A stretch of DNA of 64,000 bases from Pseudopedobacter saltans DSM 12145 (GTDB lineage Bacteria; Bacteroidota; Bacteroidia; Sphingobacteriales; Sphingobacteriaceae). Position 1 is the stretch's first letter. Each line of letters begins with the position of its first letter. The stretch spans positions 3,348,001 through 3,412,000 of the forward strand of contig NC_015177.1 of the NCBI RefSeq assembly GCF_000190735.1, in the 5' to 3' direction. Under the pieces are notes generated by a model that ran no database searches, was not told where the DNA came from, and saw only the letters and a program-made list of their open reading frames with translations. Both the position numbers and the translations under genes were made by a program. This document shows, in pieces, positions 1 to 7,969 of this stretch.

Positions 1-1025
1 CCTTGTGGCCTACCTCCGCCACCCTGACCTTGTTGCGGATTTTGTCCACCGGCTCCGGCAGGTCTGTTCCCACCCTGTTGAGGGTGATTATGATGAGGAT
101 TACCATCTGAAGGTTTACGCTTACGTTTGCGTTTATTATCTCCAGCAGCATTAGGATTAGATGACGAAGCAACAGGTTGATCCTTTTTCTTATTTACCGG
201 TAATTGAATTTTACCAATAATTTTTGGGCCACTTAATTGCTGCGCTCTGGCTCTGATTACTTCATCTTCGCCTTTATCCTCCTCAGTTGAAGGACTCACT
301 GGCTTTTCAGCTTTACTTACTTCTGGTGAAGCAGGTATGCTCTTTTCCTCCTTTTTTTCTTGAACAGGAGGCTTTTCCGCTATAGGATTCACAGGTTCTT
401 GTTTTTGAGATTGTGGTTTCTCTTCTACCTCTACAGCTTTTACCGGAGCTTTAACTTCTTCAGGAGCTTTAGCAACTGGTGCCTTTTCCTCAACCTTCTT
501 CGGTTCTTCTACCCGAGGCTTTTCTATTTCTTTTTTTTCTTCTTCTTTATGCTGCTTTTTGTCAGGACGAGTTTTGGAATTAAGACTATCCAAGTCGATT
601 TTTCCTACAATTTTCACACCTGTATGAGGTGCTGTAGGCTCATCCTTTTTAATCTCTGGCTCAGCAACTTCTTTAACAGACACTTCCTCTTTAGGCAAAT
701 CCTCTGCAGTCGCATTTTTAATAAGAATTTCCTTATCTTCCTTCTCCGCTTCTTTCTTTTCAGACTGAGCAGGTTGTTGTGTTTGATGATGAGGGGCGTC
801 ATCACGACGGATCTTACCAATAACAATGTTTTTGGCCTCCTCTTTAAGGATTTTATCTCCCTGATATTCTTTTAAAAGAGCACTATACATCTCATCCGTA
901 AGCTTAGTATTTGGCTTAGCCTCTATTTTGAAGCCTTTTGTATCCAAAAACTCAGCTATAGTACCGATACCAATGTTTAGTTCTTTAGCTACTTTTAATA
1001 TTCCTAACTTTTTGTCTTCTGACAT
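1..1025 (-). CDS. infB: Translation initiation factor IF-2, N-terminal part (cut by window edge)
   Basis: IF-2 is the GTPase that brings fMet-tRNA to the ribosome. Only the first ~341 residues are in the window; the GTPase and C-terminal domains lie beyond position 1. The start MSEDKKLGILKVAKELNIG is the conserved IF2_N helical module, with ATG at 1025-1023. It is followed by a long, charged, low-complexity linker rich in Lys, Glu, Pro and Val with recurring KIVGKI / KIIGKI segments, then a Lys/Arg run and a Gly/Gln/Pro/His-rich stretch at the window edge, as usual in Bacteroidota IF-2. It is the last gene of rimP-nusA-infB, with 66 bases between nusA and infB. The identification rests on the N-terminal module and the operon; the catalytic part cannot be checked here. 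Confidence 0.93.
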   Translation of the reverse strand, partial: MSEDKKLGILKVAKELNIGIGTIAEFLDTKGFKIEAKPNTKLTDEMYSALLKEYQGDKILKEEAKNIVIGKIRRDDAPHHQTQQPAQSEKKEAEKEDKEILIKNATAEDLPKEEVSVKEVAEPEIKKDEPTAPHTGVKIVGKIDLDSLNSKTRPDKKQHKEEEKKEIEKPRVEEPKKVEEKAPVAKAPEEVKAPVKAVEVEEKPQSQKQEPVNPIAEKPPVQEKKEEKSIPASPEVSKAEKPVSPSTEEDKGEDEVIRARAQQLSGPKIIGKIQLPVNKKKDQPVASSSNPNAAGDNKRKRKRKPSDGNPHHNHPQQGGNRPAGAGGQNPQQGQGGGGRPQ

Positions 1026-1091
1026 CTAATAAATCTTCTTTCTATTCTATATTATAAAACAAATGTACGTTAACTAAATGCAATTCTAAAA

Positions 1092-2327
1092 TTATTCGAA
1101 CTCAGCCCTTAAAATTCCTAAGATTTCCTCTATAGTTTCCTCTTCAAGGTCTGTACGTTTCACTAATTCGTTTACATTAAGCGCAAGCACACTCTTTGCT
1201 GTATCTAAACCAACTTTCTTAAGTTCGTCGATAATCCAGCTATCGATTTCGTCTGAGAATTCGTCTAAATCTACGTCTTCGTCTTCTTCAGAAGCTTCTC
1301 TGTATACGTCGATCTCATAACCCGTCAATTTACCTGCCAATTTAATATTGTGCCCACCTCTACCAATCGCTAAAGAAACCTGATCCGGTTTTAAATAAAC
1401 TGCAGCTCTTTTAGTTTCATCATCTAATTTGATAGAAGATATCTTTGCAGGTGACAAAGCTCTTTGTATATATAATGAAATATTGTTTGTAAAATTGATT
1501 ACATCGATATTTTCATTTTTCAATTCTCTTACGATTCCGTGAATACGGGATCCTTTCATACCTACGCAGGCACCAACCGGATCGATACGATCGTCATAAG
1601 ATTCTACAGCAACCTTAGCTCTTTCTCCCGGTTCCCTTACAATATTCTTAATAGTAATTAAACCGTCAAAAACTTCAGGCACTTCAAGCTCAAACAAACG
1701 TTGCAAGAATGCCGGAGCCGTTCTGGAGATGATAATTTTTGGATTTGCATTCATCATATCCACTTTTAACACTACTGCTCTTACAGAATCACCTTTTTTG
1801 AAATAATCTGCCGGGATTTGTTCAGTTTTTGGAAGAATCAACTCATTACCTTCATCATCTAATACTAAAGTTTCTTTTTTCCAAACCTGATAAACTTCAC
1901 CAGTAACAATTTCTCCAATTCTATCTTTATAGTTTTTGAAGATCTCATCTTTCTCCAGTTCCAAAATTTTAGACACCAAAGTCTGACGAGCGGCAAGAAT
2001 AGCCCTGCGGCCAAAACTTTCTAAAGTAATTTGCTCAATAAAATCATCGCCAACTTCCAGATCCGGGTCGATTTTATGAGCGTCTGCTAACTCTATTTCC
2101 AAATCATCATCTTCTGAAAAACCATCTTCCATTACTGTTCTGGTTCTCCAGATCTCAAGGTCACCATTATCTGGGTTTACAATAACGTCACAGTTTTCAT
2201 CAGTACCGAAACGTTTGCGCAACATACTGCGAAACACCTCTTCCAACACGCTAATTACCGTTGGCCTGTCAATATTCTTGAAGTCTTTAAACTCTTGAAA
2301 TGAATCTATTAAATTAATGCTACTCAT
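1092..2327 (-). CDS. nusA: Transcription termination/antitermination protein NusA
   Basis: NusA binds RNA polymerase and nascent RNA and modulates pausing, intrinsic termination and antitermination. The 411-residue product has the N-terminal RNA-polymerase-binding domain (about 1-125), an S1 domain (about 134-200, starting DRIGEIVTGEVYQV) and two KH domains whose GxxG loops are GMKG (256-259) and GRGG (322-325). An acidic segment around 345-360 (EASEEDEDVDLDEF) leads to a short C-terminal helical region; the two long C-terminal acidic repeats of E. coli NusA are not present in full, as in most non-proteobacterial NusA. It lies 24 bases after rimP and upstream of infB. See the leader hairpin at 2822-2853 for a possible autoregulatory loop. 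Confidence 0.97.
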   Translation of the reverse strand: MSSINLIDSFQEFKDFKNIDRPTVISVLEEVFRSMLRKRFGTDENCDVIVNPDNGDLEIWRTRTVMEDGFSEDDDLEIELADAHKIDPDLEVGDDFIEQITLESFGRRAILAARQTLVSKILELEKDEIFKNYKDRIGEIVTGEVYQVWKKETLVLDDEGNELILPKTEQIPADYFKKGDSVRAVVLKVDMMNANPKIIISRTAPAFLQRLFELEVPEVFDGLITIKNIVREPGERAKVAVESYDDRIDPVGACVGMKGSRIHGIVRELKNENIDVINFTNNISLYIQRALSPAKISSIKLDDETKRAAVYLKPDQVSLAIGRGGHNIKLAGKLTGYEIDVYREASEEDEDVDLDEFSDEIDSWIIDELKKVGLDTAKSVLALNVNELVKRTDLEEETIEEILGILRAEFE

Positions 2328-2351
2328 CTTTTCCTAAGCATTTAATATTTA

Positions 2352-2813
2352 TTATTTAAATGATATGCTAACTTTTGCGCTAGCTATATTTTCTTTTTCT
2401 ATTACTGTCTCTACCGTTTGTGCTTTTTTTCCTTTTTCCTTAACTTCATGAGAAATCACCAGATTAGTAGGATTCGCACCGATTAGTTTACCTTCAATTT
2501 TAGAACCGTCTACTTTTTTAACCAGCAAGTTTCGTCCAATATTCTTTTGATATTGTCTGTCCAATACCAGAGCAGCATCCAAACCTGCAGAACCTACTTC
2601 CAGCTGGTAAGCTTCAGTCATTAAATTTTCTTCTTCTAAATGATAGCCTACATGGCGACTAACTTTAGCACAATCCTCTATCGTTATCCCATTATCCCCA
2701 TCTAATAGAAGCGTTATTTTCTTGTTCTGAACTTTTACAGAAACTATAAACAAGTCTTCTCTGTCCTGTAACTTTTCTTCGGCCAGTTCCCTAACTCTTT
2801 GCTCTACACTCAT
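2352..2813 (-). CDS. rimP: Ribosome maturation factor RimP
   Basis: RimP is needed for late maturation of the 30S ribosomal subunit. The 153-residue length fits the family. The N-terminal alpha/beta domain (about 1-80) contains the family-typical segment DGDNGITIEDCAKVSRHVGY, followed by an EVGSAGLD segment that corresponds to the EVSSPGLD signature of other RimP proteins, and then an Sm-like C-terminal domain. It is first in the rimP-nusA-infB operon. The ATG at 2813 follows an A-rich stretch only about 48 bases from the predicted transcription start, and the space between is taken up by a terminator-like hairpin. Confidence 0.95.
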   Translation of the reverse strand: MSVEQRVRELAEEKLQDREDLFIVSVKVQNKKITLLLDGDNGITIEDCAKVSRHVGYHLEEENLMTEAYQLEVGSAGLDAALVLDRQYQKNIGRNLLVKKVDGSKIEGKLIGANPTNLVISHEVKEKGKKAQTVETVIEKENIASAKVSISFK

Positions 2814-2821
2814 CTTTTTTT

Positions 2822-2853
2822 GAAAATAAAAAGAGGGGACTACCGCCCCCTCT
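2822..2853 (-). terminator. Terminator-like hairpin inside the rimP-nusA-infB leader (putative attenuator)
   Basis: On the minus strand, arms AGAGGGG (2853-2847) and CCCCTCT (2838-2832) form a perfect 7-bp GC-rich stem with an 8-base loop, followed directly by TTTTATTTTC. That is a standard intrinsic terminator pointing into rimP, 9 bases before its ATG. No minus-strand gene lies between the predicted promoter (2868-2897) and the hairpin, so it does not end an upstream gene. On the plus strand there is no T tract after the stem. In Bacillus subtilis a NusA-stimulated terminator in the leader of the homologous operon is known to provide autoregulation; the same role here is inference. Confidence 0.7.
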
Positions 2854-2867
2854 CCATTTATTGCTCA

Positions 2868-2897
2868 CAAATGTAGGAAAATATTCTGATTTTTCAA
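2868..2897 (-). promoter_or_regulatory. Promoter of rimP-nusA-infB
   Basis: Minus-strand TACATTTG (2875-2868) matches the Bacteroidota -7 consensus TAnnTTTG exactly. A TTG at 2897-2895 sits 19 bases upstream, within the usual -33 spacing. Transcription would start near 2861 and give a leader of about 48 bases before the rimP ATG. Confidence 0.7.
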
Positions 2898-2992
2898 ATG
2901 AAAAATTCACAAGCATTTCGATATCAGAAACTAACGGAAATCAAACCATTATTAAAATTGTTTGTATTTTCATATATCAATATATTTTCAAT

Positions 2993-3334
2993 ATGGGATT
3001 AATTATAGAAATTTTGTTAATGGGTCTGGCTGTTGCTTTGGCAGCTTTTATAGTTCCGGGCACTCAGGTAGACGGTTTTTTATCTGCAATTATTGCAGGT
3101 TTGCTTATTGGCCTGGCAAACGCCACAGTAGGTTTTATTTTAAGGATATTAACATTTCCTTTAAACATTCTGACATTAGGCCTAATGTCTTTTATAATAA
3201 CTATACTTATGGTGTTATTGGTTAGCAATATCATGTCCGGCTTTCATGTATCTGGCTTCTTTAGTGCAGCCGCTTTCGCTATAGTACTCGCTATTATCAA
3301 AATGATATTCAGTGGAGCAAACTCCAATTCATAA
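2993..3334 (+). CDS. Phage holin family protein (small 4-TM membrane protein)
   Basis: This 113-residue, very hydrophobic protein has about four membrane segments and matches the pattern of the 'mycobacterial 4-TMS phage holin' family (PF04020-type): a first helix MGLIIEILLMGLAVALAAFI, a turn with VPGTQVDGFLSAIIAGLLIG, a helix with FPLNILTLGL, and a last helix ending near KMIFSG. The frame stays open upstream, but the first 44 residues of the longer version are not family-like, so the ATG at 2993 is preferred. Despite the name, such genes are common chromosomal genes in Bacteroidota and are not evidence of a prophage. Its function is unknown. It is divergent from rimP. Confidence 0.75.
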   Translation: MGLIIEILLMGLAVALAAFIVPGTQVDGFLSAIIAGLLIGLANATVGFILRILTFPLNILTLGLMSFIITILMVLLVSNIMSGFHVSGFFSAAAFAIVLAIIKMIFSGANSNS

Positions 3335-3398
3335 ATTAAAAAGACCGGAAGAAGCTTATAATTCCGAGTGAAATCAAAGAGAATCATTAAAAACAACC

Positions 3399-3427
3399 TC
3401 CTGATCTCGCTAAAAAAGAGATCAGGA
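3399..3427 (-). terminator. Terminator after the TlpA lipoprotein gene
   Basis: Perfect 10-bp inverted repeat TCCTGATCTC / GAGATCAGGA with a 9-base loop. On the minus strand it is followed by GGTTGTTTTT, giving a weak U-rich tail. It lies 60 bases past the stop codon of the minus-strand TlpA gene and also between two convergent genes. Confidence 0.6.
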
Positions 3428-3487
3428 AAAAACTGTGTTAAGCAGAACCTTTTTTACCAGTCCGTTACATTGGCATTTTTATCGTAT

Positions 3488-4729
3488 TTAATGCTCGTCC
3501 TGAAGAGACTTTATTAATGTTTCGAATTCCAATACGTATTCCTCATAATACCGTCCACTACCAGGCCCACTAAAGCCCGTATGTATTTTTCGGACCTTAC
3601 CTTTTTTATCAAGGATAATTGTTGTTGGAAAAGCCATTATATGATTCAACATGGGAAGGCTTTTACTAGGCTCATCCCCGTTTGGAGTGTAACCTGTTAT
3701 CAAGACAGGATATTGCACATGAAATCTATCGAGGAATCTTTCCAAACTTGCTTTGGATTTCTCAAAGTCCTTGCTTCTCTCATATGCCAATCCAACTATC
3801 TCTAATCCTCCTTTTTGTTGATTGTAAAAATCGCTCAGAAAAGCCGTTTCATCCATGCAATTTGGGCACCATGAGCCTAAAATCTGCACAACAACAACCT
3901 TATTCTTAAATCGCTTATCTCTTAAAGAAACCTCTTCTCCATTTAAATCTGGGAACGAGAAATCAATTCTGTCATATCCGGGCTTTAAGTAAGTTAAACT
4001 ATAAGCATCATCTAGTTGAGCTTTATCATTTCTTTTAGCTACAAAAGAACGCTTGGATGAAAAACCTGAGTAATGCCTCCCGTCAACCATGGTACTATCA
4101 TTAAGAATTTTAGCAGAAAAGTACATCGCAAAGCCTCCGTCAAAAGTCGATATTTTCATTTCATCGCCATCTACAACGCCGTCTAAAAAGCGGTAATCTC
4201 CGGTCCTTGTAAGAAATGTACCTGTTACTTTACTTCCTTCCTGCTTAAATTCACCAATAGCCTTTACAGAATCTCCATTTTCTTTAATAAAATAGGTTTC
4301 CCATATTCCTGTTATATTAAATCGGGCTTTTTCCAACTTTTCTTTAATCCGCCAGTTGACACCAGATTGCGCATAAAACCCCATCACTACATCTTTATTA
4401 TTTGGTAAATGTTTAATGTAAGCACCTTCTATTCTTCCATCAAGCAAAGCTCCTTTTAACTCGGCATCAAAAAACGGAAGCCTAATAAAAACAGAATCTT
4501 TGGAAACCGACACGTCATCCACTAATAACCTTTCTTTCCCATTGATAATATTCAATACATATTTTCCCAATGAATCTTTTTCAACCTCAAAATTGAACGG
4601 AATTTCAACATCTGACTGAGTTAAAACTGTCCCTCTCCATATACCTTCCTGTAAAGAATATGACGGCTTATCGCAAGCCTGAAGCAGCAACGCGAATATT
4701 ATCAATAGAATTTGATTCTTGTATTTCAT
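3488..4729 (-). CDS. Thioredoxin-like (TlpA-family) lipoprotein
   Basis: Probable cell-envelope thiol-disulfide protein of 413 residues. From the ATG at 4729 it begins with a lipoprotein signal peptide (MKYKNQILLIIFALLLQAC, lipid-anchored Cys19). A start 33 bases further upstream would put a non-signal extension before it. Residues ~25-235 form a beta-rich region with two similar halves (GIWRGTV... and GIWETYF...), resembling the N-terminal lipocalin-like parts of some Bacteroidota TlpA proteins. The C-terminal thioredoxin fold carries the redox motif WCPNC (Cys288, Cys291) after VVVVQILGS. It follows the acyl-CoA dehydrogenase gene on the same strand after 45 bases. The partner protein is unknown. 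Confidence 0.85.
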   Translation of the reverse strand: MKYKNQILLIIFALLLQACDKPSYSLQEGIWRGTVLTQSDVEIPFNFEVEKDSLGKYVLNIINGKERLLVDDVSVSKDSVFIRLPFFDAELKGALLDGRIEGAYIKHLPNNKDVVMGFYAQSGVNWRIKEKLEKARFNITGIWETYFIKENGDSVKAIGEFKQEGSKVTGTFLTRTGDYRFLDGVVDGDEMKISTFDGGFAMYFSAKILNDSTMVDGRHYSGFSSKRSFVAKRNDKAQLDDAYSLTYLKPGYDRIDFSFPDLNGEEVSLRDKRFKNKVVVVQILGSWCPNCMDETAFLSDFYNQQKGGLEIVGLAYERSKDFEKSKASLERFLDRFHVQYPVLITGYTPNGDEPSKSLPMLNHIMAFPTTIILDKKGKVRKIHTGFSGPGSGRYYEEYVLEFETLIKSLQDEH

Positions 4730-4774
4730 GGGAACTTCTTTAGTTAAGAAAATCAAAGTCAATTTGTAGTAAAT

Positions 4775-5917
4775 TTACGACTTTAACAAATCTCTTGATA
4801 TTACTATTTTTTGTATCTCGGAAGTTCCTTCGTATATCTGAGTAATCTTTGCGTCACGCATTAGGCGCTCTACGTGATACTCTTTTACATATCCGTAGCC
4901 TCCATGTACCTGTACAGCCTCAATTGTTGTTTGCATAGCCACTTCCGAAGCATAAAGCTTCGCTATCGCACTCGATTTTCCATAAGGCATTTTTTGATCT
5001 TTTAACCATGCGGATTTATAAACCAGTAGCCTGGCTGCCTCTATCTGAGTTTCCATATCTGCCAGCTTAAATGCTATCGCCTGATGTTCGCAGATTGGTT
5101 TACCAAAGGATTTTCTTTCTTTTGAGTAATTTCGAGCCAATTCATAGGCCCCAGCGGCTATTCCTAAAGCTTGGGCTGCGATACCAATGCGCCCTCCATC
5201 TAATGTCTCCATAGCCAATCTAAAGCCAAAACCGTCTTCACCCAAGCGATTTTCTTTTGGAACTTTTACATCCGTAAACATTAGCGAATGTGTATCAGAA
5301 CTTCTGATTCCTAATTTATTTTCTTTTGGCCCTATAGAAAAACCTTCCATGCCTTTTTCTATTATCAAAGCATTTATTCCGTGATACCCCTTTGCTACAT
5401 CTGTCTGGGCAAAAACAATATAGATAGATGCAGTTCCTCCGTTTGTTATCCAGTTTTTTGTTCCGTTTAAAAGATAGTGATCACCCATATCTATTGCAGT
5501 AGTATGTTGTGAAGTAGCATCCGAACCAGCTTCGGGTTCCGAAAGGGCAAATGCCCCCAGTTGTTGACCAGAAGCCAAAGGAAACAGATATTTCCTTTTC
5601 TGCGCTTCGGTGCCATATTTCTCTAAACCGAAACAAACCAAGGAATTATTTGCAGACATTATAACTGCTGCAGAGGCATCTATTTTTGCCAGCTCTTCTA
5701 AAGCCAGAACATACGAAACAGCATCTAAACCTGCACCTCCATAAATGGGATCAACCATCATCCCCATAAAACCCAATTCGCCCATTTTCTTAACAAACTC
5801 TGTAGGAAAATATTGCTTTTCATCTCTTTCTATCACGCCTGGCTTTAATTCCGTTTGTGCGAAATCACGAGCAGCTTGTACGATCATTTGGTGTTCTTCC
5901 GATAAATTGAAATCCAT
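4775..5917 (-). CDS. Acyl-CoA dehydrogenase (short-chain/butyryl-CoA type)
   Basis: FAD-dependent enzyme that introduces the first double bond in fatty-acyl-CoA beta-oxidation, passing electrons to ETF. The 380-residue protein has the standard three-part architecture: an N-terminal helical domain (MDFNLSEEHQMIVQAARDFA), a middle beta domain with FALSEPEAGSDA and the WITNGG segment, and a C-terminal helical domain with QVHGGYGYVKEYHVER. The catalytic base is the Glu of YEGTSEIQ (Glu363), placed as in short- and medium-chain enzymes. Chain-length preference is inferred from overall similarity and is not certain. No ETF or thiolase gene is adjacent. Confidence 0.93.
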   Translation of the reverse strand: MDFNLSEEHQMIVQAARDFAQTELKPGVIERDEKQYFPTEFVKKMGELGFMGMMVDPIYGGAGLDAVSYVLALEELAKIDASAAVIMSANNSLVCFGLEKYGTEAQKRKYLFPLASGQQLGAFALSEPEAGSDATSQHTTAIDMGDHYLLNGTKNWITNGGTASIYIVFAQTDVAKGYHGINALIIEKGMEGFSIGPKENKLGIRSSDTHSLMFTDVKVPKENRLGEDGFGFRLAMETLDGGRIGIAAQALGIAAGAYELARNYSKERKSFGKPICEHQAIAFKLADMETQIEAARLLVYKSAWLKDQKMPYGKSSAIAKLYASEVAMQTTIEAVQVHGGYGYVKEYHVERLMRDAKITQIYEGTSEIQKIVISRDLLKS

Positions 5918-6547
5918 AATACATAGATATTTATAGCATTAAGATACGAAAAAATACTATGCAAGCATAATTTATACAACATCTCAACTTGAAAAAATAT
6001 ACGGTTCCGCTACAAACTACCTTAGTTCGTTTCCAAAGCACGAGCTGGGCGTCGCTTTACCTGTATTCGCCCTGTATTTCTCTTATGACTTCCTTTGTAC
6101 TGCGAGAGAAACGTATAAGATAGTAATAGATCAAGCGGAAAATATGAAGATTTTAATTAAGTATTAGTTTTATTGTTTATGGAATCAAGTGAAAATTACA
6201 AGCTTTTTAATTGGACCGGACAATCCCTGACGCCATGTTAAAATACACTAAGCTCTCCGGACTATAACTACACTATAGCTATATTGGAGCTATACTATAG
6301 CCAAGCTCCTAAAATTAAAAATATAAAACCTCGTTTAAAGCTAGTACAGAGCGGTGCGAAAGTATGTGTTTTTAAATAAAACACACTAAGTCGGACAAAT
6401 AATCAAACGTTTTCAGCAAGCCAACACGCAGAGCTAACCAGCCTGTCTCTAACAACGGCAGAAGACGAAAAGAACTTAAACCTTATAATTTTGCTTGCCC
6501 CCTAAGATTGACAATATGATTAAACGCTGCACAGATTAAAGTCCAAT
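5918..6547. other. Gene-free stretch of about 0.63 kb
   Basis: I find no convincing coding frame, tRNA, RNase P RNA, tmRNA or riboswitch signature here. Small symmetrical elements are present: an 8-bp hairpin TGTGTTTT / AAAACACA (6365-6385), and a cluster around 6271-6309 in which ACTATAGC occurs twice and GGAGCT / AGCTCC forms an inverted pair. The base composition is slightly less AT-rich than normal spacers around 6030-6110. It may hold a decayed gene or an unrecognised RNA. Confidence 0.5.
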
Positions 6548-6583
6548 AATAAAGCCAAAATCTATAGAGATTTTGGCTTTATT
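6548..6583 (-). terminator. Strong terminator after panD
   Basis: Perfect 16-bp stem: AATAAAGCCAAAATCT (6548-6563) and AGATTTTGGCTTTATT (6568-6583) around a 4-base loop. It lies 18 bases past the panD stop codon. The A/T-rich ends of the stem supply a U-rich 3' end on either strand, so it could work in both directions. Confidence 0.8.
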
Positions 6584-6601
6584 TTCTTTCTATCAATTCC
6601 T

Positions 6602-6952
6602 TTATTTTATCAACATATTATTATCATCGGGGAAAACCAGTAAGGGCGCGTAAGTTTTTGCTTCTTCTTTTTCCATATGCGCATAAGACATGACGATCAG
6701 GATATCGCCCACCTGAGCCAAACGAGCGCATGAACCATTTAAACAAACAATACCCGACCCACGCTCGCCTTTAATCACATAAGTTTCAAAACGGGCTCCA
6801 TTGTTGTTATTCACCACCTGAACTTTTTCGTTTGGAATTATGTCTGCCGCCTCTATCAAATCTTCATCAATAGTAATACTGCCTACATAATTCAGTTCGG
6901 CCTGCGTTACTTTAACCCTGTGAATTTTTGATTTCAACACTTCTATTACCAT
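6602..6952 (-). CDS. panD: Aspartate 1-decarboxylase precursor
   Basis: Makes beta-alanine from aspartate for pantothenate synthesis. The 116-residue proenzyme shows the self-cleavage site Gly24-Ser25 in [10 protein letters not shown], which yields the pyruvoyl cofactor on Ser25. Lys9 at the N terminus ([20 protein letters not shown]) and the later segments [10 protein letters not shown] and [21 protein letters not shown] are family-typical. It lies 34 bases downstream of panC on the same strand, so the two probably share a transcript, and a strong terminator follows. Confidence 0.97.
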   Translation of the reverse strand: MVIEVLKSKIHRVKVTQAELNYVGSITIDEDLIEAADIIPNEKVQVVNNNNGARFETYVIKGERGSGIVCLNGSCARLAQVGDILIVMSYAHMEKEEAKTYAPLLVFPDDNNMLIK

Positions 6953-6986
6953 AGTGCAAAGTTACGCAATACAATTAAAAATAAAG

Positions 6987-7826
6987 CTATGCTATTATTA
7001 TATTATCAATAAGGCGAACTTTGCCTACATAACAGGCAACCAATACAATTGCGCCGCCGGCCTGTTTTTTATTAAGCTCATTCAAGGTTGTTTTATCACA
7101 AATTCGAATATATTCCAACTTTAAAAGCGCATTACCATCAAAAAACTTTTCTGCATTGTTTTTTAGTTCAACTAGAGAAAGATTCAAATAGTTCTGTTCT
7201 ATATAAAGTAATGCCTTATGTAAAATAATTGATGCATGTCTTTCTTCTTCGTTCAATCTTACATTTCTCGAACTCATAGCTAAACCATCGGGCTCTCTAA
7301 CTATCTCGCAAAGTTGAAGCTTTATGTTCAAGTCGAAATCCTTTACCATTTTGCTGATTACGAGAAATTGCTGATAATCCTTTTGTCCAAAAAAGGCAAT
7401 ATCCGGCTTAATTATATCAAACAGCTTATAAACTATCTGTGTTACTCCTTTATAATGCCCCGGTCTTAATTCCCCTTCAAGTTTAGTATCCAAATCACCA
7501 ACTTCATAATTCCATATTTCATTATCTGCATACATTTCAGAAGCTTCAGGATTGAACAGAACATCACAGCCAATTGATTCTAATTTCTGGATATCTTTCT
7601 CGATAGGTTTGGGATAATTCAACAGGTCGTCTTTGTTGTCAAATTGGGTTGGATTAACAAAAATACTGGCAACTGTTATATTGGCATTTTGTTTCGATTG
7701 GCTAATCAGCGACAGATGCCCCTGGTGCAAAGCTCCCATTGTAGGAACCAGACCTACGCTTAACCCTTTGCTTTTAAGTCTATTTATTTCTTCGCCAATC
7801 TCGGCTTTAGTATGAAGTATTTTCAA
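6987..7826 (-). CDS. panC: Pantoate--beta-alanine ligase
   Basis: Condenses pantoate with beta-alanine via a pantoyl-adenylate, the last step of pantothenate synthesis. It belongs to the nucleotidyltransferase superfamily. The 279-residue protein has VPTMGALHQGHLSLI with the HxGH motif at His34-His37, FVNPTQF for pantoate binding, FGQKDYQQ, and AMSSRN near the C-terminal domain. Gene order panC-panD on the minus strand gives two consecutive pathway enzymes, with beta-alanine supplied by PanD. It is divergent from the GT5-like gene at 7970. Confidence 0.97.
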   Translation of the reverse strand: MKILHTKAEIGEEINRLKSKGLSVGLVPTMGALHQGHLSLISQSKQNANITVASIFVNPTQFDNKDDLLNYPKPIEKDIQKLESIGCDVLFNPEASEMYADNEIWNYEVGDLDTKLEGELRPGHYKGVTQIVYKLFDIIKPDIAFFGQKDYQQFLVISKMVKDFDLNIKLQLCEIVREPDGLAMSSRNVRLNEEERHASIILHKALLYIEQNYLNLSLVELKNNAEKFFDGNALLKLEYIRICDKTTLNELNKKQAGGAIVLVACYVGKVRLIDNIIIA

Positions 7827-7892
7827 AAAAACTTTTTTAAGGGGCTAAGTTGTAAATTTTAGCACACAATACAAAGGCATTTATGTAAATGA

Positions 7893-7923
7893 TTGATTAT
7901 ATTCAATATAATGCTTATCTTTG
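7893..7923 (+). promoter_or_regulatory. Promoter of the GT5-like gene
   Basis: TTG (7893-7895), 20 bases, TATCTTTG (7916-7923): an exact Bacteroidota TAnnTTTG element with consensus spacing. The predicted start of transcription is near 7930, about 40 bases before the ATG at 7970. Confidence 0.7.
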
Positions 7924-7969
7924 CACTAGAAATTTATTTTTTTCGACAAAAACTTTAGAAGATTAGGAG

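Noticed and set aside
360-875. Plus-strand open frame of 171 codons opposite infB
   Set aside because: It is very rich in Phe, Leu and Arg, as expected from the complement of the Lys/Glu-rich IF-2 linker, and has no start context or family pattern.
2861-2992. Longer version of the holin-family gene starting at 2861
   Set aside because: The extra 44 residues are polar, unlike the family, and cover the promoter of the divergent rimP operon. The start at 2993 is preferred.
2993-3334. Holin-family gene as evidence for a prophage
   Set aside because: No capsid, tail, lysin or integrase genes are present; the family is a common chromosomal membrane protein in this phylum.
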